This document shows, one piece after another, positions 14,248 to 23,435 of a stretch of DNA of 64,000 nt. Made by a program: the position numbers and the translations under genes. Origin of the DNA: Methylorubrum salsuginis. GTDB lineage: Bacteria > Pseudomonadota > Alphaproteobacteria > Rhizobiales > Beijerinckiaceae. Every line of letters begins with the position of its first letter. The first letter of the stretch is position 1. The stretch covers positions 62,001 through 126,000 of the forward strand of contig NZ_FOSV01000010.1 in NCBI RefSeq assembly GCF_900114375.1, given 5' to 3'. The notes beneath the pieces were generated by a model. The model ran no database searches, was not told the DNA's origin, and saw only the letters and a program-made list of their open reading frames with translations.

Positions 14248-16020
14248 ATGGGCCTGTTCCGAAAGGCGGCGCTGACGGTCGCCCGCGGGCTGGGCCTGAC
14301 GGACCAGCGCCTCACTACGTGGTTCGGCGGCGAGCCCAGCCATTCCGGCGAAAGCGTCACCGTCGACACCGCGCTGACCTTGGACGCTGTCTGGGCATGC
14401 GCCAGGCTGGTCTCGCAGACGATCGCGACGCTGCCGCTACCGCTCTACGAGCGGGACGGCCAGGGCCGCAGCCGCTCCGCGCCGCAGCACCCCCTCTATC
14501 GAGTGCTCCACGACCGCCCGAACGCGGAGATGACGGCCGTCGAGTTCTGGCAGGCGATGTTCGCCTGCAAGCTGCTGTGGGGAAACGGTTACGCGGAGAT
14601 CGTCCGGGGCGCGGGCAGTCGCGTGATCGCATTGCTGCCGATGCGTCCGGATCGCGTGCAGGTCGCCCGCGAGACGGACGGCTCGCTGACCTACCGGCAC
14701 ACCTACCAGGGGCAGACCCAGACCCTGTCCGAGGATCAAGTTCTGCACCTCAAGGGCTTTTCGCTCGACGGCCAGATGGGCATGTCGGCGGTTGCGGCAG
14801 GTCGGCACAGCCTGGGCACGGCGATGGGCGCCGAGCGCGTCGCGGGACGCATCTTCAAGAACGGCATGCGCCCCTCGGGCACCTTCGTGGCGCCGGCCTA
14901 CTTGACGAGGGAGCAGCGACAGGACGCACGGGCGTTCCTTGAGCAGTACCGGGGCGCCCAGAACGCGGGAAAGGTGCCGCTGCTGGAAGGCGGCTGGTCC
15001 TTCGTCCCGCTGAGCCTTCCGCCGGAAGATGCGCAGCTCCTCGAGACCCGCGGCTTCAACATCGAGGTCATCTGCCGCTGGTTCGGCGTGCTGCCCGTCA
15101 TGATCGGGCACATGGACAAGGCCACGGCCTGGGGCACCGGGCTGGAGCAGATGAACCTCTGGTTCCTGACATACACCCTCCGCTCGCATCTGAAGGCCGC
15201 CGAGCAGGCGATCTGGACGAAGTGCCTGACCCCCGCCGAGCAACAGCGCTTCTTCGCCGAGTTCAACGTCGAGGGCTTGATGCGCGCCGACAGCAAAGGG
15301 CGCGCCGAACTATACAGCGCGGAGGTCACCCACGGCCTCAGCACCCCGAACGAGATTCGCGCCCGCGAGAATAAGCCGCCCCTGCCCGGCGGCGATCAGC
15401 TGTTCATGCAGGGCGCGATGTTGCCGATCGACAAGCTGGGCACTGCGCCGAGCGGGTCTGCCGCAGAGGCCCTGGCGAACGGGACCAACCGGGCGGGAGG
15501 TGCGCTCGACGGCCCCCCTTTCGACTTCGATGACCTCTTCAAGCGGCTTGGCGACTGCAAGGCGTTCGACCCATCGAAGCACCCTCGAGACCAAGATGGG
15601 CGTTTCTCCGGATCTGGCGGCAAGGGGCGAGCCGCGAAGCGAATGGCACGCCGCTCGCTGGAAGACAGAACACTGATGGATGTGCTCGATCTCGGACGCG
15701 TTTCGGGCGGGCGGTTTTCCCAGGCGGCGGGCCGAGACGTCGATGGGTGGCGCTTTGGGCTGGCGTCCGAGCACGTCCGCCACATCGCGGGCCGTCACGG
15801 CTTCGGATCAGGCGACCGCAGTCCAATCCTCGCCGCCGACTACGAGAACCTACCTCGACTGCTGACCCGAGGGCGCGTCACCGCCGGTGGCAATACCGAA
15901 CACCAAGGGCTGGCGACGGTCATCGTGACCCTGAGCATTCGCGGCCACCGCTATCGCGCCGTTCTGGCCGTTCGGAAGCGCAAGCGGTCGCTGACCGTGC
16001 ACACATTCATGAAGCGATGA
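14248..16020 (+). CDS. Portal protein with a C-terminal PBECR-like nuclease domain
   Basis: A 590-residue protein. Residues 1-410 are an HK97-type portal (MGLFRKAALTVARGLGLTDQ; LYRVLHDRPN; WFGVLPVMIG; STPNEIRARENKPPLPGGDQ). Portals form the dodecameric DNA channel and are usually 400-450 residues long. The extra part begins with the linker FDPSKHPRDQDGRFSGSG (about residue 440) and continues into a compact domain at about 500-590, with SEHVRHIAGRHG, RSPILAADYENLPRLL and a C-terminal LTVHTFMKR, resembling the phage barnase/EndoU/ColicinE5/RelE-like (PBECR) RNases found at the ends of phage head proteins. Activity is unproven. Confidence 0.88.
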   Translation: MGLFRKAALTVARGLGLTDQRLTTWFGGEPSHSGESVTVDTALTLDAVWACARLVSQTIATLPLPLYERDGQGRSRSAPQHPLYRVLHDRPNAEMTAVEFWQAMFACKLLWGNGYAEIVRGAGSRVIALLPMRPDRVQVARETDGSLTYRHTYQGQTQTLSEDQVLHLKGFSLDGQMGMSAVAAGRHSLGTAMGAERVAGRIFKNGMRPSGTFVAPAYLTREQRQDARAFLEQYRGAQNAGKVPLLEGGWSFVPLSLPPEDAQLLETRGFNIEVICRWFGVLPVMIGHMDKATAWGTGLEQMNLWFLTYTLRSHLKAAEQAIWTKCLTPAEQQRFFAEFNVEGLMRADSKGRAELYSAEVTHGLSTPNEIRARENKPPLPGGDQLFMQGAMLPIDKLGTAPSGSAAEALANGTNRAGGALDGPPFDFDDLFKRLGDCKAFDPSKHPRDQDGRFSGSGGKGRAAKRMARRSLEDRTLMDVLDLGRVSGGRFSQAAGRDVDGWRFGLASEHVRHIAGRHGFGSGDRSPILAADYENLPRLLTRGRVTAGGNTEHQGLATVIVTLSIRGHRYRAVLAVRKRKRSLTVHTFMKR

Positions 16021-16177
16021 GGGCGCGCAGCCCCGCGATGCCTCGTGCCTGGTCTCGCGACCATCCTTGGGCCACCGGCTGAAAGCCTACGTCCGAAACG
16101 TCTCGCCGGGCCTGCGCTGATTGCGAAGGTAGCTCTCCGGCCGCCTGCAATCAAGATCATCGACTGGGAGCTTAAGC

Positions 16178-17098
16178 ATGCAGCCCGATGTCTTCGTGGC
16201 TCCGCTGGAGTTGAAGTTCGCCGAGGCCGGCGCCGACGGCACGTTCTCCGGTTACGGCGCGGTGTTCGGCAATATCGACAGTCACGGCGACCTGATCCTG
16301 CCCGGCGCGTTCGCCGAATCGCTCGCGGAACGCAAAGCACAGGGCCGTGGCGTCCCGATGCACGTCATGCACGGGGTATACGGCGGCGACGGCGTGCCGG
16401 TGGGAATCTGGACCAAGGTCGAGGAGGACGAGCACGGACTTCGTGTCGAGGGTAAGCTCTCCGGCATGAACACCGACGTCGGGCGCATGCGCTACGAGCT
16501 CGTCAAAGACGGGGCGCTGTCCGGACTGTCGATTGGCTACCGGATCAAGAAGAACGGCGCGGTCTACGGCCAGAAGGCGGGCGACCCAAAACGCACCCTG
16601 AAAGCGCTGCACCTCGGCGAGATCAGCCTCGTCGACGATCCTTCGAACGCCATGGCGCGCGTTACCGAGATGAAGCGGCTCGCCCGCGTCGAGATGAAGG
16701 CGGCCGTATTGACCGATCCGGACACCGCGACTGCGGCCGACCGGATCGAGGCGGCGATCCGCCTGCAGGACGGCTTCATGGCCTCCTACTTCTTCGGTTC
16801 CTCAGGCAAGGACGGCGCGCTCCTGATGGATGCGCTGCGCGACGCCTACGAGGCGCTGACAGGTTCGCGTGCCCCGGACGGCCTGATGGGCTGGACGAAG
16901 GGCGCGATCACGGAACGGGAGGTGAAGGCTTGGCTCCGGGAGGAGTTCGGGCTGTCACACACCCAGGCGGGCGCCATGGCCGGGCGCTTGTTCAAGGCGA
17001 GTCCTCGGGACGAGGGGCGCGACCAGGCCGATCAGACCGAAGCCCACACGATGCTCGCCGACCTTGGCAGCAGCCTCGCCGGCTTCAAGCTCCCCTGA
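16178..17098 (+). CDS. HK97-family prohead protease (S78)
   Basis: A 306-residue protein. The N-terminal 170 residues match prohead serine proteases: GTFSGYGAVFGNIDSHGDLI, the catalytic-histidine region MHVMHGVYG, then GALSGLSIGYR with the nucleophilic serine, and LHLGEISLVDDPSNAMARV. A C-terminal extension of about 120 residues may act as scaffold. It would trim the capsid N-terminal delta domain during head maturation. The portal gene lies 157 bases upstream, with nothing convincing in the gap. Confidence 0.92.
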   Translation: MQPDVFVAPLELKFAEAGADGTFSGYGAVFGNIDSHGDLILPGAFAESLAERKAQGRGVPMHVMHGVYGGDGVPVGIWTKVEEDEHGLRVEGKLSGMNTDVGRMRYELVKDGALSGLSIGYRIKKNGAVYGQKAGDPKRTLKALHLGEISLVDDPSNAMARVTEMKRLARVEMKAAVLTDPDTATAADRIEAAIRLQDGFMASYFFGSSGKDGALLMDALRDAYEALTGSRAPDGLMGWTKGAITEREVKAWLREEFGLSHTQAGAMAGRLFKASPRDEGRDQADQTEAHTMLADLGSSLAGFKLP

Positions 17099-17118
17099 AC
17101 CAACCGAAAGACGACATC

Positions 17119-18471
17119 ATGACCAAGCTCATCGTGAGCGCCGGGGCGATCCCGGCGGCGTTCCTGGCTGCCTGCAGCATCGGCGGCCTCCGCGTGGCGC
17201 TCGCCCCGCCCGACAGCGGCGCAGCCGCAGCGTCCGGCACCCAAGGCGGCGCTGGCGACGGCGAGATGAAGGTGCTGGCCCAGGGCCTCAAGGCCGCCAC
17301 CGACGAGGTGAAGCGCTTCGCCGAGAAAGCCGAGGGCGAGATGAAGAGCCTCGGCAAGCTGACCGACGAGACCAAGGCCGCCGCGGATAAGGCGATCACC
17401 GAGATGAACGGCAAGATCGGCGAGTTCGACGCCCGCCTCGCCGAGGTCGAGCAGAAGGCGGCGCGGCGCGGTGGCAGCCATGCGACCGAGGTGAAGTCGC
17501 TCGGCCAGCACTTCATCGACAGCGAGAAGGCGAAGTCGATGCTCGCCGACGGCTCCTCGCACAAGGGCTCGGCTCGCGTGTCGATCGAGACCAAGAACAT
17601 CACCTCGGCGACCTCGACTGTCGGCACCGGCGTGTCGGCCGGCAACTCGCTCGTCCCCGCCGACCGTCAGCCCATCGTCGGGCTGCCGAACCGTACCCTG
17701 CGTGTGCGCGACCTGATCACGCCCGGACAGACCAGTTCCAGCAACATCGAGTACCCGGCCGAGACCGGCTTCACCAACGCGGCCGCCCCGGTCGCCGAGG
17801 GCAATCTGAAGCCCAAGTCCGACATCACCTTCGACCTGCGTTCGGCCCCGGTTCGCACCATCGCGCACTACTTCAAGGCCTCGCGGCAGATCCTCGACGA
17901 TGCGGTCGGGCTCGCCTCCTACATCGACGGCCGGGCCCGCTACGGCCTGCAGTTCGTGGAGGAGGCACAGATCCTCTACGGCAACGGCTCGGGCGCCAAC
18001 CTCAACGGCATCATGCCCCAGGCCAGCGCCTACGCCGCGCCGTCCGGTGTGACCGTGACGGGTGAGACCCCGATCGACCGGCTGCGCCTCGCAATCCTGC
18101 AGGCGACGCTCGCGCTCTATCCGGCCTCGGGCATCGTCCTGAACGACACGGACTGGGCACGGATCGAGCTGACGAAGGACACGCAGGGCCGCTACATCAT
18201 CGGCTCTCCTCAGGGGCAGATCGCGGCGACCCTGTGGGGCCTGCCGGTGGCGACCACCCTCGCCATGGCGGTCAACGACTTCCTCGTCGGCGCCTTCCAG
18301 CTCGGCGCGCAGCTCTTCGACCGCATGGCGATCGAGGTGCTGGTGTCGTCCGAGAACGAGGACGACTTCATTCGCAACCTGCTCACGATCCGCGCCGAGG
18401 AGCGGCTGGCGCTTGCCGTCTACCGCCCGGCGGCCTTCGTGAAGGGCAACCTCGTCACCCCCACCCCCTGA
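17119..18471 (+). CDS. Major capsid protein, HK97 fold
   Basis: A 450-residue protein with a long charged coiled coil (about residues 45-115, the delta/scaffold region) followed by the HK97 capsid core (VSAGNSLVPADRQPIVGLPN, AHYFKASRQILDDAVGLASY, QILYGNGSGANLNGIMP, FDRMAIEVLVSSENEDDFIR). It follows the protease by 20 bases. Oddly, the first 30 residues read like a lipoprotein signal (AIPAAFLAACSIGG), a pattern not expected for a cytoplasmic capsid protein; it would be removed with the delta domain if cleavage occurs near residue 140. Confidence 0.92.
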   Translation: MTKLIVSAGAIPAAFLAACSIGGLRVALAPPDSGAAAASGTQGGAGDGEMKVLAQGLKAATDEVKRFAEKAEGEMKSLGKLTDETKAAADKAITEMNGKIGEFDARLAEVEQKAARRGGSHATEVKSLGQHFIDSEKAKSMLADGSSHKGSARVSIETKNITSATSTVGTGVSAGNSLVPADRQPIVGLPNRTLRVRDLITPGQTSSSNIEYPAETGFTNAAAPVAEGNLKPKSDITFDLRSAPVRTIAHYFKASRQILDDAVGLASYIDGRARYGLQFVEEAQILYGNGSGANLNGIMPQASAYAAPSGVTVTGETPIDRLRLAILQATLALYPASGIVLNDTDWARIELTKDTQGRYIIGSPQGQIAATLWGLPVATTLAMAVNDFLVGAFQLGAQLFDRMAIEVLVSSENEDDFIRNLLTIRAEERLALAVYRPAAFVKGNLVTPTP

Positions 18472-18546
18472 TCGGTCGTGACGATCACCATCCATGACCG
18501 GCGGCGGCCCGCTGCCGCCGGCATCGCACTCACGGGAGGTGGACAG

Positions 18547-18807
18547 ATGGCAGAAGCCGACGACGTGATGGTGCAGCCCCTCACCAGCTACATGGAGGGT
18601 GCCGAGCACAAGAACGCACAGAGCGATCCCTATAAGATGCCGCGGTGGCAGGCGGCCGAACTCGAGGCGCTCGGGCATGCCCGGATCGTGGGCCGCGAGG
18701 ACGAAGGCAAGGCGCCGGTCGAAGACGGTCGGGCGGATGCCGCCGACGAGGCTGCTATCGACAACGACGGCAAGCCCCGCGGGCGCCGCGGAACCGCGCG
18801 AGGCTGA
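18547..18807 (+). CDS. Small head protein, hypothetical
   Basis: An 86-residue hydrophilic protein starting at ATG 18547 after GGGAGGTGG. It has no known domain (LTSYMEGAEHKNAQSDPYKM, acidic C terminus). Genes of this kind directly after the capsid gene often encode head decoration or completion factors. An upstream GTG at 18478 would add 23 residues but has no better ribosome site. Confidence 0.6.
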   Translation: MAEADDVMVQPLTSYMEGAEHKNAQSDPYKMPRWQAAELEALGHARIVGREDEGKAPVEDGRADAADEAAIDNDGKPRGRRGTARG

Positions 18808-18812
18808 CCGTC

Positions 18813-19313
18813 ATGCGGCGTCGCTGGGTCATCGGCGGCCTCGCGCTTGGCGCCTTGGCGCTGTTGGCTGGTCAGGCGTCCTATGAGCCGTGGCATCAGC
18901 CCGACTGCTTCGGTGTCATCGGGCAGGTCATTTTCTGCGCGACCGGCAAGGGCCGCGAGGCCGTGCCGTGCGGCCTGATGACGAGCCCGCTCAACGTCAT
19001 GACGGCGCCCTTCGTCCGCGCGACGATCGATCCGATCATCTTCGACGGCGTGACGACGACGCCGAAGCAGTTCGCGATCTCGAAGCCCGCGAACGCCACG
19101 ACCTACCGCTTCGTGAACCCGTGCGACGTGGATGTCCGCATCCGCAAGGTTGGGAGCCTGTCTGAGACCGTCACAGCGACGACCGGCGTCCGCTATCTCG
19201 CCCGTACGGTCGAGGTGATCGGGACCAGCAACCCGAGCTTCGTATCGATCATGGCGGTGTCGGCGCCGAGCACGCCGTGCGCGCCCGAGCTTCAGTATGG
19301 GAACGGGTCGTGA
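18813..19313 (+). CDS. Exported or membrane-anchored protein of unknown function
   Basis: A 166-residue protein with an N-terminal signal or anchor ([20 protein letters not shown]) and a beta-rich exported part with four cysteines ([24 protein letters not shown] region). It overlaps the collagen-like gene in TGATG (19311-19315). Exported proteins are unusual between capsid and neck genes; see the collagen-like neighbour. Confidence 0.65.
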   Translation: MRRRWVIGGLALGALALLAGQASYEPWHQPDCFGVIGQVIFCATGKGREAVPCGLMTSPLNVMTAPFVRATIDPIIFDGVTTTPKQFAISKPANATTYRFVNPCDVDVRIRKVGSLSETVTATTGVRYLARTVEVIGTSNPSFVSIMAVSAPSTPCAPELQYGNGS

Positions 19314-20017
19314 TGCGTCCCGGCGCCGTCCTCTGGCTCTTCGCCTGCCTCTCGCTCGGGCTCGTCTCGCCAGCCGAGGCGCGCGGGATCGGCAGCCCCG
19401 GCATGGGGCCGCCCGGCCCGGCGGGCGAGGCCGGTGCGCAAGGGCCGCAGGGTGATCGGGGCGCCCCAGGGGTTCCCGGTACTTCAGGCGCAAAAGGCGA
19501 CAAGGGCGATGCAGGACCGCAAGGACCGAAAGGCGACGCCGGACCGACCGGACAGCCAGGAGCGAGCGGAATCGCAGGCGAGCGAGGCCCGGCGGGTCCG
19601 GCAGGGCCAACTGGACCGGCAGGCCCAAAGGGCGATGCGGGCCCTCAAGGCGTCGCAGGTGCCCAAGGACTGAAGGGCGACACGGGCGCCGCGGGCAAGG
19701 ACGGGACACCCGGCGCCACCGGGCCGGCCGGTCCGAAATCCTCCGTCCTCGTCTGCACCACGACCGTTTCGGCGACCGCCTTGCTGCAGGTCGCGGCGGG
19801 CGTCCGATCCTTCACCGGGATCGCCTGCGCGGGTGCGCTCACGACCGACCTGCTTGAAATCTACCCCGCGAGCGCCGCAGCGCTGCCGACCGGCTGGGCG
19901 CTTCACCATGCCCTGCCGACCGCGGCCAACACCCTCACGGTCGTCGCGAACGTGCCGGTGGTGTCGGTCGCGGCGAATTTCGCCATCCCGGTCGTCGTCT
20001 ACGCGGTGAATCGATGA
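19313..20017 (+). CDS. Secreted collagen-like (Gly-X-Y) repeat protein
   Basis: A 234-residue protein. Residues 1-23 look like a Sec signal peptide ending SPAEA. Residues about 24-140 are almost uninterrupted Gly-X-Y triplets ([28 protein letters not shown] repeated), which form collagen-type triple helices. The last 95 residues are a compact beta-rich head domain ([20 protein letters not shown]). It overlaps the next gene by ATGA (20014-20017). Collagen stalks are known in phage fibres, but a signal peptide would send this one to the periplasm or surface. It may be a trimeric fibre or a lysogenic-conversion product. Confidence 0.8.
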   Translation: MRPGAVLWLFACLSLGLVSPAEARGIGSPGMGPPGPAGEAGAQGPQGDRGAPGVPGTSGAKGDKGDAGPQGPKGDAGPTGQPGASGIAGERGPAGPAGPTGPAGPKGDAGPQGVAGAQGLKGDTGAAGKDGTPGATGPAGPKSSVLVCTTTVSATALLQVAAGVRSFTGIACAGALTTDLLEIYPASAAALPTGWALHHALPTAANTLTVVANVPVVSVAANFAIPVVVYAVNR

Positions 20018-20667
20018 ACGCTTCCATCATCGTGCCGCCCGTGAGCACGCGCCTGACGACCGCGGCGAACGCCCGGGGCGATCTCGGGTTGCCGGCGTCC
20101 GCGCCGACCGACACGCAACTGGAGCGCTGGATTGACCAATCCTCCGCCCAGGCCTCGACGTTCTGCCGCCGCGTCTTCGGCCGGACCACCTACCGCCAGC
20201 GATTCGACATCGCGAACCGCTGCCGCGACGAACTCTATCTCGGCCTGCTGCTCGACGCCGGCCCGGTCGTGTCGATTCAGGCGGTGGCGGTGGACGGCCT
20301 GCTGCTGAGCCCCGACACCTACGAGGTGGACGACCGGCTGCTCTATCGGCTGCAAGACGGCGACCGCCGAGCCTTCCACGGCCGCATCGTCGCCGTCGAG
20401 TACGTCGCCGGCTGGGTGCTGCCGGGCGACGACGATTATGCGAGTCCGCCCGCCGGCGCGGAAAAGCTACCCGGCGACATCGAGCGCGCCGTGATCCAAC
20501 TGGTAGGCGGCCCGGCCTTCGGGGTCGGGCGCGACCCGATGGTGAAGAGCCAGGACGTTGAGGGCATCGGCTCGCGTAGCTTCTACGTCCAAGGCGCGAG
20601 CGCGGCGCTGCCGCACCCGGAAGCCGAAGCGACGCTGGCGCAGTATCGGAGGCTCGCCTTCGCGTGA
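20014..20667 (+). CDS. Head-tail connector (adaptor) protein
   Basis: A 217-residue protein fitting the HK97 gp6/SPP1 gp15 adaptor type: helical N terminus ([20 protein letters not shown]), a beta hairpin region ([20 protein letters not shown]) and a helical C terminus. It follows the head genes and precedes the neck genes with overlapping starts and stops, as in other siphoviruses. It would bind the portal below the head. Confidence 0.75.
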   Translation: MNASIIVPPVSTRLTTAANARGDLGLPASAPTDTQLERWIDQSSAQASTFCRRVFGRTTYRQRFDIANRCRDELYLGLLLDAGPVVSIQAVAVDGLLLSPDTYEVDDRLLYRLQDGDRRAFHGRIVAVEYVAGWVLPGDDDYASPPAGAEKLPGDIERAVIQLVGGPAFGVGRDPMVKSQDVEGIGSRSFYVQGASAALPHPEAEATLAQYRRLAFA

Positions 20668-21011
20668 CGCCCGCCGCTGCCATCGCTATGCTAGATCAGG
20701 AAATCCGCGAGCACGGACAGGACGTCGTCCTGCGCCGGCCCGTGGCGAACGCCGCGGCGATCGAGAAGCCGTCCCGCGCCTTCGTCCGCGGCTACCGGCC
20801 CGATGAGCTGGCCGGCGGCCTTCAGCAAGGCGACACGCAGGTGGTGCTCTCGCCGACGGGGCTGCCCGTCGAGTTCGCCGATGCCGACGCGACCCGACTG
20901 AGAAAACTCGACCGCATCATCTTCGACGGACGCACCCGCACGGTGAAGTTCGTGGAGCCGGTGCGGATCGCCGGCACGCTGGTGCGGATGAACGTGACCG
21001 TGGAGGGCTAG
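20664..21011 (+). CDS. Head closure / head-tail joining protein
   Basis: A 115-residue protein starting GTG 20664, overlapping the adaptor stop (20664-20667). Size, beta-rich C terminus (KLDRIIFDGRTRTVKFVEPV) and position match head-closure proteins of the SPP1 gp16 type. The family assignment rests mainly on gene order. Confidence 0.6.
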   Translation: MTPAAAIAMLDQEIREHGQDVVLRRPVANAAAIEKPSRAFVRGYRPDELAGGLQQGDTQVVLSPTGLPVEFADADATRLRKLDRIIFDGRTRTVKFVEPVRIAGTLVRMNVTVEG

Positions 21012-21689
21012 ATGGCGCTCGCCCGCTTCAAATCCTCCGGCCTCGACGTTCGCCTGACGGTGGCGGCCTCGCTCTCGCCGGAGCGCCGCCGCGCCCTCAT
21101 CGCCGAGCACGCCCGCGAGGGCCTGCGCGAGAGCCAGGAAATCAACCGGGCCGCGCTCGGGCACGTGCCGGGGCACGACACCTTCGTGGACGGCCGCGCC
21201 GAGGCGCCGCTGACCAGCGTGAACCCCGACCGCGGCGTCATCGTCTTCCGCTTCCACCTGCTGAGGCAGGTCATCAAGTGGGTGGACGAGATGCTGATCG
21301 TCCACTCGCCGGTGCTGACCGAGCGCTACGCCCGCAGCCACATCTGGTTCGCCGACGACGGGGAGATGGATCCGCTCAACCCGCCGCCCGCCGAGCGGTA
21401 CATCGTCCTGAACGGCCAGCCGTACGCGAGAAAAGTCGAGCGCGGCCAGTCGCGGCAGGCGCCCGACGGCGTCTACGAGAGCGTCGCCGTCATGGCGAAG
21501 AAGCGGTTCGGGCAGGTCTCCTACATCGGCTTCGGCTTCCGCTCGCTCCCGAGCGGCGCCATCGGCGAGTGGGCGCAGACGGCCTCGGCTGAGCGGCTGG
21601 CCGCGCGCTTCCGCAAAGGCGACCCGAGCAAGCGCGAAGACTGGCTGACGCGCCAGCCCGCCATCATCATCGAAGAGGGGACTTGGTAG
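21012..21689 (+). CDS. Hypothetical neck/tail protein
   Basis: A 225-residue protein directly abutting the previous gene. It has an N-terminal helical part (SLSPERRRALIAEHAREGLR) and a mixed alpha/beta centre (RSHIWFADDGEMDPLNPPPA). In this slot siphoviruses usually encode a neck or HK97 gp10-like protein, but no signature is clear. Confidence 0.6.
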   Translation: MALARFKSSGLDVRLTVAASLSPERRRALIAEHAREGLRESQEINRAALGHVPGHDTFVDGRAEAPLTSVNPDRGVIVFRFHLLRQVIKWVDEMLIVHSPVLTERYARSHIWFADDGEMDPLNPPPAERYIVLNGQPYARKVERGQSRQAPDGVYESVAVMAKKRFGQVSYIGFGFRSLPSGAIGEWAQTASAERLAARFRKGDPSKREDWLTRQPAIIIEEGTW

Positions 21690-21691
21690 GC

Positions 21692-22117
21692 ATGGCGCTC
21701 TCTGCGGTCTCCGCCGCGGTCGAGGGTCGGCTGACGGCGTGGTCGGCGGCGCTGACCGGGCGTCCGCCGGTGCGCGGCCTCAACACCCAGGACGCCGAGA
21801 CCCCGGCCGACAACAGCGCCTACCTCGAGGTCCACTATCCCGTTTCGACCTCGGAGCAGATCAGCATGGGCGCGCCCGGCGCGAACGTTTGGCGTGACGA
21901 GGGCGCGTTCCGGGTGCTGCTGAACGTCGAGTCGGGATCGGGCGTCGTCGGCGCGCTCGCCCTGGTCGATGAGATCGCCGCCCTGTTCCGCGGCAAGAAC
22001 TTCGACGGCGTCCGCTGCTTCGCGCCGTCCCAGCCCGTGATCGACGACCGCAACGATGCCGGCGGCTGGTTCACCCTGTCGTTCGCCGTCCCCTACGACC
22101 ACGACATCATCGCCTGA
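21692..22117 (+). CDS. Tail terminator protein (DUF4128-like)
   Basis: A 141-residue alpha/beta protein (MALSAVSAAVEGRLTAWSAA; YLEVHYPVSTSEQISMGAPG; GVVGALALVDEIAALFRGKN; WFTLSFAVPYDHD) typical in size and pattern of small tail terminators, which cap the tail tube and bind the neck. It lies directly before the tail tube gene. The ATG at 21692 is preferred to a TTG nine bases upstream. Confidence 0.75.
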   Translation: MALSAVSAAVEGRLTAWSAALTGRPPVRGLNTQDAETPADNSAYLEVHYPVSTSEQISMGAPGANVWRDEGAFRVLLNVESGSGVVGALALVDEIAALFRGKNFDGVRCFAPSQPVIDDRNDAGGWFTLSFAVPYDHDIIA

Positions 22118-22215
22118 TCCGGCCGCCTGCGCGGCCCGACCTCGATCCTCTCCCGCGTCGGAGAGGCCTTCCGCGCGCCGCGTCGCGCCCTTTCACGACC
22201 ATCAGGAGCAGGACT

Positions 22216-23145
22216 ATGGCATTCGCCAATGGGTCGGAGCGGCGTACCGCCTACGTCGCCGAGACCGTCTTCGGGCAGACCCCCGCCACGCCCTCATTCA
22301 AGCTGCTGCGCATCACCGGCGGCGGCCTGCGCACCAACAAGGGCACCGCCACGATCGACGAGATTCAGGCCGACCGGAACGTCCGCGACGAGCTGATGAC
22401 CTCGCAGGACGTGACCGGCTCCTACGATTTCGAGCTGTCGGGCGACACCTTCGACGACTTCATCGCTGCCGCGCTGCGTGGCGCCTGGGCGACCAACGTC
22501 CTGAAGAATGGCGTGCTGCGTCCCTCCTTCACCATCGAGGAGACCATCAACTTCGGCGGCACCAACAGCTTCAGCCGGTTCGCGGGCGTGATGGTCAACA
22601 CCATGTCGCTCAACCTGCCCTCGCGGCAGAAGGTGACGGGCTCGTTCGGCCTGATGGGCGTACAGGAGACGCTGGACTCGGCCATCGTCACCGGCGCCAC
22701 CTACGCGGCGGCCAACACCAACCAGCCGGCCACGTCATCGGCGAACGTCGGCACGCTGACGGTGGGCGGCACCACGACCCCGATCCGGCTCAAGTCGCTG
22801 CAGCTGGAGGTGAACAACGAGATGCGCGTGCGCGACTCGGTCGGCACACTCCTTTCGGCCGAGTTCGGCGTCGGCCGCTGCAACGTGACCGGCACCGCCG
22901 AGATGTATTTCGAGGGCAACGACCAGTACGCGGCCGTCCTCGCCCACGGCTCCGGTGCGATCTCCTTCACGGTCGGCGTCGAGGCCAACAAGAAATACAC
23001 GATCCTGATCCCGAAGGCCCGGTTCCTCGACGGCGCGCCGAACAAGGGCGGCAACACCGACGACGTGATGCTGAGCCTGCCGTTCCGCGGGATCTTCGAC
23101 AGCACCACCAACGCGTCGATCCAGATCACCCGCGCGGTCGCCTGA
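22216..23145 (+). CDS. Major tail tube protein
   Basis: A 309-residue protein preceded by ATCAGGAGCAGG. The repeated beta-sandwich pattern (GERRTAYVAETVFGQTPATP-like start, DVTGSYDFELSGDTFDDFIA, ALRGAWATNVLKNGVLRPSF, RFAGVMVNTMSLNLPSRQKV) is that of siphovirus tail tube subunits of the phage tail tube family. It follows the terminator and precedes the tail chaperones, as expected. Confidence 0.9.
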   Translation: MAFANGSERRTAYVAETVFGQTPATPSFKLLRITGGGLRTNKGTATIDEIQADRNVRDELMTSQDVTGSYDFELSGDTFDDFIAAALRGAWATNVLKNGVLRPSFTIEETINFGGTNSFSRFAGVMVNTMSLNLPSRQKVTGSFGLMGVQETLDSAIVTGATYAAANTNQPATSSANVGTLTVGGTTTPIRLKSLQLEVNNEMRVRDSVGTLLSAEFGVGRCNVTGTAEMYFEGNDQYAAVLAHGSGAISFTVGVEANKKYTILIPKARFLDGAPNKGGNTDDVMLSLPFRGIFDSTTNASIQITRAVA

Positions 23146-23213
23146 TCGCTCGCCTCATCCTGACCCGCGGCGCTTTCTCAGCGCTGCGGCCCTGATGCGC
23201 GAGGAGGCGCAGC

Positions 23214-23435
23214 ATGAAGACCGTCACCATCCTTTCCGACTTCTCGTCCTACCCGAATGGGAAGGACGAGCGTGCGTTCCGGACGGGCGAAGAGCCCGAG
23301 CTGTCGAACGAGCACGCCGATCTGCTGATCGGCAAGGGCCTCGCCCGCCTCAAGGGCTCCGACGCCAAACCCTCCACCACCAAGGCCGAGCCGGCGCCCG
23401 CCGCCGAGGTTGAGAAGAAGGATTCCGACGCGTGA
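23214..23435 (+). CDS. Small tail-region protein, hypothetical
   Basis: A 73-residue protein with a good GAGGAGG upstream. It has a short structured N terminus (MKTVTILSDFSSYPNGKDER) and a lysine/alanine-rich tail. Its length and shape resemble the small gene after the capsid (18547). It overlaps the tail chaperone start by ATGA-like coupling (23432-23435). Confidence 0.6.
   Translation: MKTVTILSDFSSYPNGKDERAFRTGEEPELSNEHADLLIGKGLARLKGSDAKPSTTKAEPAPAAEVEKKDSDA

Noticed and set aside
19313..20017. Collagen-like gene as a simple tail fibre
   Set aside because: It lies between head and neck genes rather than in the tail-tip block and carries a signal peptide, so a plain tail-fibre call is not supported.
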